The notes below the pieces were generated by a model. The model searched no databases. It was not told the DNA's origin and saw nothing but the letters and a program-made list of their open reading frames with translations. Shown one piece after another: positions 9,821 through 17,921 of a DNA stretch of 64,000 bases (position 1 is its first letter; every line of letters starts with the position of its first letter). Origin of the DNA: Martensiomyces pterosporus (taxonomy: Eukaryota; Kickxellomycota; Kickxellomycetes; Kickxellales; Kickxellaceae); contig MU603939.1 in assembly GCA_025201845.1 (NCBI GenBank), forward strand, positions 143,996 through 207,995. Reading direction: 5' to 3'. Made by a program: the position numbers and the translations under genes.

Positions 9821-11707
9821 TCAGAGCAGGATCTCGTTGGCGGATATGCAGTCAAAGAACCACGCCTTTGTTCGGCACGGGTATGTGCCCCCTGTCGCTT
9901 CGGTGATCTCATCCAGAGCATCGCCGAGCTTTGCACCACTCAGGGTGCTGGTGTCCACCAGAATCGTCGTTTTCCCTATGCACACGGGGATTTCAAACAG
10001 GTGGCGGTGGTTGTCAGGTAGCGCGCTGACGGCCTTGTCCATGGCCCTCTGCGCACGCTTCTGGCGCCGAGTCCCCTTTGAATTGGGCGTCGCTGCTGTC
10101 TCGCCATCCGGCTCTGGCGGCAGCGGATGGTGCGCTTCAGCCACCGCTCCAGTTGCACGAATAAGGTTCATCGCATCCGTGCTGGAGTACGCCGCACCGA
10201 TATCCAGATCGCCCCACACATAGACCGAGTGGCCCTCAAACAGCTCTCCGATCGCCCTCGGTCCGTCCAACCGGTACCCGGCGAGGGCCGTGTCCCCATC
10301 GACCGCAAAGTCCGCTTCAGGCAGCAGCCTGTGCGCCTTGATGCTCTCCAGCACCCACTCCATCTTCACCACCCAAGCGCCCGATACAAGGCCAGCCAAG
10401 TACTTGAACGTGCGCGGGGTCCGGTTGTCCTTGCTGGTCACGGTAACGAGGTGCGTGTACGTGTTGCCGCTCTTTTTTGCATGCTTGGCCGACAGCACAG
10501 CGTTTCGCAGCAGCCCAGGCTCACTGTGCACCGTGACTGCCCATGAGAGCTGCGTGGCTGCGCGCTTGGCTGCGCGCTTGAGCTTTGTTGTCTGTGCATC
10601 TGTCAGCCCCGTTGTCAGCAGCGACAGGCGGATTTGCTCATCGTGGCTCTCCTTGGACCCGCTGGCGTCGTCAGCGCTGGATTCCCTGCTGATGGCCTGC
10701 TTGCCTCTAAGCGACTTCCTTCGTTTGGAGGCCGTGCCAGCGGGTGTGCTCTTGCCCGCCCGCTTTAGCTGCTTCGTGTCTTTCTCGTCGTCACCATCGC
10801 CGTCGTGGTCGTCATCGCTGGCTACAGCGACGCCACTGTCTTCAGAATCCAGTCTGCTGGGCTGCGGCTTTTGGCTGCTGCGCCGGCTGGGTTGTGCCGC
10901 TGGCTCCTTTGCTTCTGGTGCTGCAACAGCCTTCTTCGTAGGTGCACGCTTGCGTCTGCCAGGCGATCCGACTGTGTCCTTGCTCAGGCTGTTTCCCCTC
11001 GTCCTTCGAGCCTGTTTCGCCGAGTATGTGGCCGCAATCTTGCTTTTACCTGGGCTTTTAGGCGGTGTTTCAACAGGCCTTTGCAGAGCCGTGCTGCTGC
11101 TGGCAGCGCTATTTACTGATCGCTGGCTACGGCGCAGGGTGTTCAACGGGGGCTCTTCCGCCTTGTCCTCGCTGGCATTGTCCGATGGCAGCAGTGTCTT
11201 GGGCACATCGGGGCTTGACGAAAAGCCGAGGAACGAGCTAGGCTCGGGCAGATCAAGGTCTGTCTCGCTGCCCGATGACGACAAACCCGAATCGTTCAGC
11301 AAGTCGTCCAGCAGCTCCGACCTACGGCGCTCTTCAGCTCCTGCAGTCTTCTGGCCTGCAGCTTTAGGCATCGGAACCTGCGACTCGCCAAGGCGCTCTT
11401 CCGGTGATGATGGCAGGGAAACAAGCGGCCCTAGTCTGTGGATCGGTGGCGACGGCGGGGGCTTGATAATATAGTAGTGTCTAACTAGCTCGTCTAGTGC
11501 TTGGTCGACGCAGATATCTGATGTGCAGCTGACGCTCTGTTGGCACTTGGGGCACTGTGACTCGGGGCCTGCGAGTAGCTGGTCTAGGCAGATTCGGCAC
11601 AGACTGTGCTGGCAGCTGGATAAGGTTCTTGGGCGGTGCAGTATTTGCTGGCAATAAGGGCAGGCTAGGCGGTCTTGGAGTTTGAGCAGCACGTCTGCAC
11701 GCTGCAT
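9821..11707 (-). CDS. BRCA1/BARD1-like RING and tandem-BRCT protein
   Basis: A 628-aa single-exon protein. Residues 16-55 form a C3HC4 RING (C16, C19, C32, H34, C37, C40, C52, C55). The middle (about 85-380) is a long basic and Ser-rich linker. The C-terminus has two BRCT repeats, about 385-472 and 485-628. RTFKYLAGLVSGAWVV (432-447) followed by KMEWVLESIK matches the first BRCT of BRCA1/BARD1 closely, and AWFFDCI fits the Trp helix of the second. RING plus C-terminal tandem BRCT is the defining layout of these E3 ligases of homologous recombination. There are no ankyrin repeats, so it is closer to BRCA1 or plant BARD1 in layout. Other RING-BRCT families are possible but fit less well. Confidence 0.85.
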   Translation of the reverse strand: MQRADVLLKLQDRLACPYCQQILHRPRTLSSCQHSLCRICLDQLLAGPESQCPKCQQSVSCTSDICVDQALDELVRHYYIIKPPPSPPIHRLGPLVSLPSSPEERLGESQVPMPKAAGQKTAGAEERRRSELLDDLLNDSGLSSSGSETDLDLPEPSSFLGFSSSPDVPKTLLPSDNASEDKAEEPPLNTLRRSQRSVNSAASSSTALQRPVETPPKSPGKSKIAATYSAKQARRTRGNSLSKDTVGSPGRRKRAPTKKAVAAPEAKEPAAQPSRRSSQKPQPSRLDSEDSGVAVASDDDHDGDGDDEKDTKQLKRAGKSTPAGTASKRRKSLRGKQAISRESSADDASGSKESHDEQIRLSLLTTGLTDAQTTKLKRAAKRAATQLSWAVTVHSEPGLLRNAVLSAKHAKKSGNTYTHLVTVTSKDNRTPRTFKYLAGLVSGAWVVKMEWVLESIKAHRLLPEADFAVDGDTALAGYRLDGPRAIGELFEGHSVYVWGDLDIGAAYSSTDAMNLIRATGAVAEAHHPLPPEPDGETAATPNSKGTRRQKRAQRAMDKAVSALPDNHRHLFEIPVCIGKTTILVDTSTLSGAKLGDALDEITEATGGTYPCRTKAWFFDCISANEILL

Positions 11708-12164
11708 ACGAATGCGTGTGGAGAATGCGTGCGCTGGCTGAATACAAGTCGGTGCCCTATTCTGCAGGGAAGCAGGGAAGCGCAGTCTGTATCGTAGGGG
11801 CTGCCGTTGCTGCGGAGTTCAATGCCCACGGTGCCAAAGGCAGGCTGCTTCTTGTGGTATGTGAAATGAAAGGGCTGAGCTCTGCAGCGTTGAAATGAGA
11901 ACCAAGAAAATCGCGCGGACGCGTGAGGAAAGAATGAGAATACAAAACGGGAATAATATATCAGGTGCTATTTGAAAGAGCCAACAGGGCAATAAAGCAG
12001 CGAGAGTGAAGAGAGGGGCAGCAGAGAAAGCAAGAGAGGCATGCACACAGCCCTCAAAGCCAGGCAGGCAAGAAAAAACACACAAGCACAGGGCGAATCA
12101 CGTGCGCAGACTCTTCAGCCTCAAACCCAACGCCTATGCGTGGCACTCCTGCATCTTCAGTGCG
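11708..12164. other. Gene-free stretch between BRCA1-like gene and CDK8
   Basis: A 457-bp gap between two same-strand genes. It should hold the promoter of the RING-BRCT gene and the CDK8 3' end. No motif or repeat recognised. Confidence 0.5.
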
Positions 12165-13310
12165 CTATGTGACTGACGTGGTTACTGCTGACGAGCCGGG
12201 CATGTTTGAGTCTGCGTGGTACTTTGGGTGTGGTTTTGCATCGCACAGCTCGTCGAGAGTCAGCCTGCGCTTTGGATAGCTGATATTCTGCTCCAAGAAC
12301 GGGTGCTTGACAGGCTTCGGCTCGTCCTTAAAGTACGGGTGCTCAAGCGCATCGGCAGCTGAGATCCTCTTCTCCGGGTCATACTCAAGCATGCTCGACA
12401 GCAGCTGGAACGCCGACTCGGATTTCTGCCCCGTAGTTGCATACCAGTTCTTCAGCGAGTTCGGGTAGCTGCGGAACTGCTTCATGTGCTGGATTTCGGG
12501 CATGAGCTCCATCTTGGGCCACTGCTCCTTGGTCGGCGTGCCCAGCACCTCCAGGATCTTGCTCATCTGGCCCTTCTGGAACGGGATCTGCTTCTTCTCC
12601 ATCTTCACCTCCTCGCCCTTGAATATCGGCCGTAGGGACATCATCTCTGCGAAGATGCAGCCAACCGACCAAATGTCAATCGCCGTCGTGTAATGCCGTG
12701 TGCCAAGCAGCAGCTCCGGTGCGCGGTACCACACGGTGACCACCACCTTGTCGCCATTGTACAGCGTCTGGAACGGCCGCCTAAAGACACGCGCCAGCCC
12801 CATGTCGCCCACCTTGACCACGCCGCTCGACGTAATGAGGATGTTTGCAGGCTTCAAGTCCCTCTGCAAAATCGAGTTGGCATGCAGGTAGGCCACGCCG
12901 TTGAGGAGCTGCCACAGGAGCGACTTGATAACCAGCTCCGACAGCGGCTTGCGCAGATGGTGCGTATGGTGCTGCATAATCGACAGCAGGTCAAACTCGG
13001 CGTAGTCCATGATCATATGGATAGCGTTGTCATCCATAATGACCTCGCACAAATCCACAATGTTCTCGTGGTGTAGCTCACGACACAGCCCGATCTCGCG
13101 GCACGCGGATTGCGATATCCCTGTCGTTGGCCGTGCCTCGCCTTCGCGCTCGGGCTTGAACTTCTTTATGGCTAGCTCGATTGGCGGCCCCTCGCGCGGC
13201 CGCGCCTTGTAAACGCGTCCGTACGTGCCCGAGCTAATGAACCCTATTATTTCGTATTTGGCCCGCACCTTTACACGCTGCTTCTCGCGCTTCCGCTTGT
13301 AGTTGTCCAT
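12165..13310 (-). CDS. CDK8 / SSN3: Mediator kinase CDK8 (Ssn3/Srb10), with HRD changed to QRD
   Basis: A 381-aa kinase. CDK8-specific marks: the SQSACREI helix (residues 66-73; the cyclin-C-binding SMSACRE region), DMG at 169-171 instead of DFG, and an activation segment without a phosphorylated Thr (VVVTVWYRAPELLLG). ATP-binding K49 and E72 are present. In the family it pairs with cyclin C in the Mediator kinase module and phosphorylates the RNA polymerase II tail and transcription factors. The catalytic loop reads LQRDLKPANIL: Q149 replaces the near-invariant His of HRD. The codon is CAG, one base from CAC/CAT. The catalytic Asp (D151) is kept. There is no Gln-rich C-terminal tail as in animal CDK8. 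Confidence 0.93.
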   Translation of the reverse strand: MDNYKRKREKQRVKVRAKYEIIGFISSGTYGRVYKARPREGPPIELAIKKFKPEREGEARPTTGISQSACREIGLCRELHHENIVDLCEVIMDDNAIHMIMDYAEFDLLSIMQHHTHHLRKPLSELVIKSLLWQLLNGVAYLHANSILQRDLKPANILITSSGVVKVGDMGLARVFRRPFQTLYNGDKVVVTVWYRAPELLLGTRHYTTAIDIWSVGCIFAEMMSLRPIFKGEEVKMEKKQIPFQKGQMSKILEVLGTPTKEQWPKMELMPEIQHMKQFRSYPNSLKNWYATTGQKSESAFQLLSSMLEYDPEKRISAADALEHPYFKDEPKPVKHPFLEQNISYPKRRLTLDELCDAKPHPKYHADSNMPGSSAVTTSVT

Positions 13311-13635
13311 GGCTCGGAATTAAAGTATTCTGCAAGCAGAAGCCAAATGCGCCAAGATGAGAAGTATTCGGGTAGCGCCAATGCTGCTGGTGAGCCAAAG
13401 AGCATGAAGAGAAGGAGAAATGTGCATTCAACCGTTGGTGACGGAAGCGACAAAACTCGCACAGCGAGCGACAGAACGGTCAATCGCGGAGCTGCCAGAG
13501 CGAGCCGCCGAGCCGGCCAGCTCCCACATGCGGATGTAATCCTGTAAATAGATGTTGTGTTGTAATATAGAAAAGAGAAAGAAAACAGCTACGGCAAAAG
13601 GACAAGGGAAGCAAGACAGATATAACGCTCCAGAT
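13311..13635. other. Gene-free stretch CDK8/Rieske gene
   Basis: A 325-bp region upstream of CDK8 and downstream of the Rieske gene. Nothing recognisable beyond expected promoter and 3' UTR. Confidence 0.5.
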
Positions 13636-14588
13636 CTAACCAATGGTCATCTTATCGCCCTCGATGGCGTAGTCGGGGATCTCCATGTTGAGAGGGGCAG
13701 GGCCCTTGCGGATACGTCCCGAGACATCGTAGTGAGAGCCGTGGCAGGGGCAGTACCAGCCTCCGTAGTCACCGGAGTCGGTGGTGGGCACACAGCCAAG
13801 ATGGGTGCAGATGCCGACAACGACCAGCCACTCGGGCATCTGGACACGCGAGGCATCGTCCTGGGGGTCAGGGAGGCTCTTCAGGTTGACGCTGTTCGCA
13901 TCGTCGATCTCCTCCTGGGTGCGGTGCTTGACGAACACGGGCTTTCCACGCCACTTGATGGTGACGGTCTTGCCAACAGGGATTGTGGCCAGATCAACCT
14001 CAGTCTTGGCCATGGCAAGCACATCAGCAGACGCCGCCATGTTGGTGAGGAATCCGTGCACCGACGACTGAGCAGCGCTGGTGAGAACGGCGCCGGAGGC
14101 ACCAAGCATGAAATAGGTGAAGGCGCGGCTGCTGTCCTTCGAGCGCTCCTTGGTGTAGTCGGCGAAGGAGGGAACCTTCTCGGTGCCGGGTCCGGCAGCG
14201 AACCCAGACATGAAGCGCTGCTGGTTGAAGGCGACAGGAGAGGCTACAGCTGCCACATCGCAGGATAAGAGCACAGGCTCAGCGTGGAGGCCAACATTAG
14301 TAAATCACCTGAGCCAAGGGGCGATTTCAAGCCAAATGGAGCGCGAGTGCCTCCCGGTCACAGCAAAGGCCAAATCCAAAAAAGCACGAATGAATCTTTA
14401 CCAGTATAGCTAGTCCTGGAAGCAGCAGCGGTTATGACGCTCGACTTACCGCGGTACGAGCTCTGTTCGGCCTTCACGGTAGGGGCGACACCAGCGGCGC
14501 TGACAGCACGGGCAGCCGAGCGAGTCAGATTGGTGGTGAACCTGGTCTTGCTGACAGCAGAAGCGGCGGCTTTACTGGCGACGGACAT
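13636..14588 (-). CDS. RIP1 / UQCRFS1: Rieske iron-sulfur subunit of mitochondrial cytochrome bc1 complex, two exons
   Basis: Exon 1 is 14450-14588 and exon 2 is 13636-14249, joined through a 200-bp intron (donor GTAAGT, branch TACTAAT, acceptor GCAG), giving 250 aa. The frame only closes with this acceptor. The N-terminus is rich in Ser, Ala, Arg and Thr, as expected for a matrix targeting peptide. A transmembrane helix (FTYFMLGASGAVL) lies near residue 100. The cluster ligands are in CTHLGC (194-199) and CPCHGSH (213-219), giving Cys194, His196, Cys213 and His216, with the two disulfide cysteines C199 and C215. The protein passes electrons from ubiquinol to cytochrome c1. It is divergent from the mitochondrial Met-tRNA synthetase gene. 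Confidence 0.95.
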
Positions 14589-15008
14589 TGTTGCTTCTTT
14601 CTGTTCAAATGCAGATTACTGAGAAAGAGAGAGAAGGCGTAAAAGGAGACCGACTTGAAAAGAAGAGAGAAAAGAGAGAAATAGGTCCGAAATCAGAGAA
14701 ACAGGAGAGGGCAAATTGACGAGCGAAATCGAGGTGGAAATTTAGCCTGGCAGCCCCGCTCTGCCTTTCAGCAGCATTTTGCCATCTTTTTCGCCCCCAC
14801 TGATAAAACCGCTGCTGGGCCCACAGAGCAGATGAGATAAGCCTGGAGTGGATTACCTGCTGATACTCAATAATCGATTAGCGCAGCTGATCGGCAGCCC
14901 GCTTACTGCATGCGGCGCCAAGGAGATATCACGCAATGCTGGCAAGGCGCCGCTCTCGCTTCTGCAGCTGCTCCCATTTGCACACGCCTCCAACCTAAAT
15001 TCACACCA
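14589..15008. other. Divergent promoter region of two nuclear genes for mitochondrial proteins
   Basis: 420 bp between the Rieske gene and the mitochondrial methionyl-tRNA synthetase gene. Shared regulation is possible but no specific site was identified. Confidence 0.5.
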
Positions 15009-16745
15009 ATGTACTCGCGCATCAGCGCGCTGGGCAAAGCGGGCGCGGCAGCTACAGCACCCGCAGGTTGGCCAGGCCTAGCCTCAAAGTACAGCTGCGC
15101 CAAGGTCCTTCCAGCCCCCGCTCGAGCATTCACAGCGAGCAGGCGTCTGCTGGAAAAGAGCGCCGACAACTTCTACGTCACCACGCCCATATTCTACGTA
15201 AACTCCGTCCCCCACATCGGCCATTTCTACTCGATAGTGCTTTCCGACACGATCAAGCGGTATGCCGAGCTGCAAGGAAAGACCACAAAACTCTCGACAG
15301 GCACAGACGAGCATGGCCTCAAGATCCAGCAGGCTGCAGAGAAGGCTGGCAAGGACGCCCTGGCCTTTTGCACCCAGTTCTCCGACAGGTTCCGCGAGCT
15401 GGCCGCTGCAGCCAACGTGAGCAACACGGACTTTATCCGCACGACCGATCCACAGCACTACAAGGCAGTGGCCGACTTTTGGAACGTCCTGGTGGACCGC
15501 GGATACATTTACAAGGGAGAGCACTCTGGATGGTACGCAGTATCCGACGAGGCCTTCTACACAGATGGCCAGGTTGAGGAGCGGATCGACGAGAAGACAG
15601 GCAAGCGCGGCATGTTCGCCATCGAATCGGGGCAGCCAGTCGAGTGGACGTCAGAGGTCAACTACAAGTTTAGGCTGTCACAGTTCAGAGACAAGCTGAT
15701 CGAATGGATCGAGGCCAACCCGGATGTGATTTATCCGGAAATCAGGCGCAACGAGGTTCTCGGATGGCTGCGGTCTGGATTTGACGACCTCTCGGTTTCG
15801 CGGCCGCGCAGCAGGCTCCAGTGGGGCATCCCGGTTCCAGGCGACGATGCACATACGATGTACGTCTGGGTTGACGCGCTGGTCAACTATGCAACCGTGG
15901 ACGGCTACCCATGGGGCGCAAAGGGGCCATCGTTCTTCCCTCCAGATGTTCAGGTTGTTGGCAAGGACATTGTCCGCTTCCACGCAGTGTATTGGCCGGC
16001 GCTGTTGATGGCAGCCGGTCTCCCGCTCCCCAAGCGCATCTTGGCTCACGCGCACTGGACAATGGGGTCGCAAAAGATGTCTAAAAGCAAGGGCAACGTC
16101 GCGGATCCATTCGAAGCCATTGAGGAGTACGGCTTGGACCCCATCAGGTACTACATGATCCGCAACGGCGGAATTGCCAACGATGGCGACTACTCTGCAG
16201 ATCAAATAGCCGTGCGCTACAAAAAGGACCTCGTTGGGCAGCTGGCCAATTTGGCATCGCGCTGTCTCTCCGAGCGCCTTGGTGCTGATCTCAATGCATT
16301 TGCTGCTATTGGCAGGGAGCAGCAAACTGCAGCAGCCGAGCTTGATGCCGGCCTTCGCAGCGAGCTGATCGAGTTGCCAGCAAAGGTCAAGGCTCTGTTC
16401 GACATGAGCGAGTTTGGCCGTGGCCTGGGCTTGATATTTGGTGCATTGGCAGCCGCCAACAAGCATGTTTCCGATTGCGAGCCATGGAACATTGCAAAGA
16501 AGGCCGATGCCGAGTCCAGAGCCAGGCTCCAGGTGGTGCTGTTCTACTCGCTGGAGGCTGTGCGTATGGCGAGCATCATGCTCCAGCCTGTCATGCCCGA
16601 GAAGGCCGGCAGGCTCCTCGACCATCTTGCCATTGACACGTCGGAACGCCGGTGGAGCGATGCCCAGTTTGGCAGGGGGTGGCAGGGCCAAGGTGCCAAG
16701 AGCCCGCTCCAAGGCGTGGCTTTGCTGTTCCCAAAGTTAAAGTGA
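15009..16745 (+). CDS. MSM1 / MARS2: Mitochondrial methionyl-tRNA synthetase
   Basis: Class I synthetase of 578 aa from the ATG at 15009. The frame is open further up, to an ATG at 14910 (611 aa). I prefer 15009 because a targeting-type sequence starts there (MYSRISALGKAG, basic, no acidic residues until the mature part). The catalytic core begins FYVTTPIFYVNSVPHIGH near residue 60 with the HIGH motif. STGTDEHGLKIQ follows, then KMSKSKGN near 355. The C-terminal anticodon-binding helices end at LLFPKLK, without the extra RNA-binding domain of cytosolic enzymes. It charges mitochondrial tRNA-Met; length matches yeast Msm1 (575 aa). The zinc-knuckle cysteines of bacterial MetRS type 1 are absent, as usual for mitochondrial forms. 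Confidence 0.95.
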   Translation: MYSRISALGKAGAAATAPAGWPGLASKYSCAKVLPAPARAFTASRRLLEKSADNFYVTTPIFYVNSVPHIGHFYSIVLSDTIKRYAELQGKTTKLSTGTDEHGLKIQQAAEKAGKDALAFCTQFSDRFRELAAAANVSNTDFIRTTDPQHYKAVADFWNVLVDRGYIYKGEHSGWYAVSDEAFYTDGQVEERIDEKTGKRGMFAIESGQPVEWTSEVNYKFRLSQFRDKLIEWIEANPDVIYPEIRRNEVLGWLRSGFDDLSVSRPRSRLQWGIPVPGDDAHTMYVWVDALVNYATVDGYPWGAKGPSFFPPDVQVVGKDIVRFHAVYWPALLMAAGLPLPKRILAHAHWTMGSQKMSKSKGNVADPFEAIEEYGLDPIRYYMIRNGGIANDGDYSADQIAVRYKKDLVGQLANLASRCLSERLGADLNAFAAIGREQQTAAAELDAGLRSELIELPAKVKALFDMSEFGRGLGLIFGALAAANKHVSDCEPWNIAKKADAESRARLQVVLFYSLEAVRMASIMLQPVMPEKAGRLLDHLAIDTSERRWSDAQFGRGWQGQGAKSPLQGVALLFPKLK

Positions 16746-16974
16746 CATCTGGCTCTGCTAAGTGCCAGGTGCGACTCGAGCCGATCGGCACCCAGCAGAG
16801 GCCAGTGTTTTTCTCAGAGCCAGGTGGCTCGGCATCAAAATAAGCAAGGTGTAATTTCCTCATTCCCTTCTCCACTTGCTCCTTAGCTCCCTTTATTTCT
16901 TCGTTGCTGCTCTGAAGTAGAGAACCATATACACGTACAAGGCGGCGAGCTCCCTGCACCAGCACACGATAACA

Positions 16975-17824
16975 ATGATTACTATTAGACAGGCTAGTGT
17001 ATGTTTTCAGCAGCAGCGCAGTTTTGGCTGACGAGCGTTCGCTACAGGAAATCACGCAAATGCCATCAAGAACGCTACACTAACCACAACGTGCCTTCAG
17101 ATACAACCCTGTGTTTGGTGTGCGAGTAGGCTGGCGACGAGATTGGAATGCAGAACTGCAATCTCCACAATCTCCCCGAGAACTACCAGATGAAATACTG
17201 TGAGTACAGCGGCGCAACGGGGATGCCTGCCATGCAGACGAGGTAAAATGCAGTGTGCTGATGCCCTGGGAAAACGCCTGTGTTGGAATCTGCTGTTTAT
17301 GTAGACCTGTACCATTTCGCAACATGGCCTCAGCTTTCGTTTGTTGCTGAGAACGAGGACGGCCGCGTGGTTGGCTATGTCTTGGCGAAGATGAACGACG
17401 ATGCGGGAGCGACAGAGCCTCTGGACGGACACATTACATCGCTGTCGGTGATGCGCAGCTATCGGCGATTGGGTCTCGCTGAGCGTCTGATGAACCAGGC
17501 TCAGCGCGCTATGGTCGAGGTGTTTGGATCGAAGTGCGTATCGCTCCACGTGCGTGTATCCAACGTCGCTGCCTTTTCCCTTTACAAGCACAACCTGAAG
17601 TTCGAGTAAGTATTGCACTGCTGGCACCTGCGAATGCAATAGCGTCGCTGCTACTCTAGCACGCATGCTAAACTGGACAGCTGCCTGCATGCTCCTTTTT
17701 TTGCTGTGTTTGTAGGGTTGATCACACGGAGAAAAAGTACTACGCCGATGGAGAGGACGCTTACGAAATGAAGAAGAACCTTGTTGGCCTGTACCCTGAG
17801 GAGACTGATGAGCTCGACTTTTGA
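16975..17824 (+). CDS. NAA10 / ARD1: N-alpha-acetyltransferase catalytic subunit NAA10/Ard1, four exons
   Basis: Exons 16975-16998 (24 nt), 17130-17199, 17305-17605 and 17716-17824 give 167 aa. Exon 1 (MITIRQAS) and exon 2 are too short for ordinary open-frame detection, but the joined reading matches the family throughout: [33 protein letters not shown], and [21 protein letters not shown]. The acetyl-CoA loop is R-R-L-G-L-A (Q/RxxGxA type), and [16 protein letters not shown] closes the GNAT fold. With NAA15 it forms NatA on the ribosome and acetylates Ser, Ala, Thr and Gly N-termini after Met removal. Donors are GTATGT, GTGAGT and GTAAGT. The 3' end lies 97 bp from the convergent AzgA gene. 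Confidence 0.92.
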
Positions 17825-17849
17825 CACTTCCGCCTGCCAATGTTCTCAA

Positions 17850-17855
17850 AATAAA
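17850..17855 (+). terminator. Polyadenylation signal of NAA10
   Basis: AATAAA 25 bp after the stop codon, within the 97-bp gap to the convergent permease gene. The two 3' UTRs probably overlap. Confidence 0.55.
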
Positions 17856-17921
17856 ACGCAGTGCATGGCACGCTTGGCTACTTCAGGCAGTTCTAAGAAA
17901 ACGAAACTGAAGCGGGGAGCT

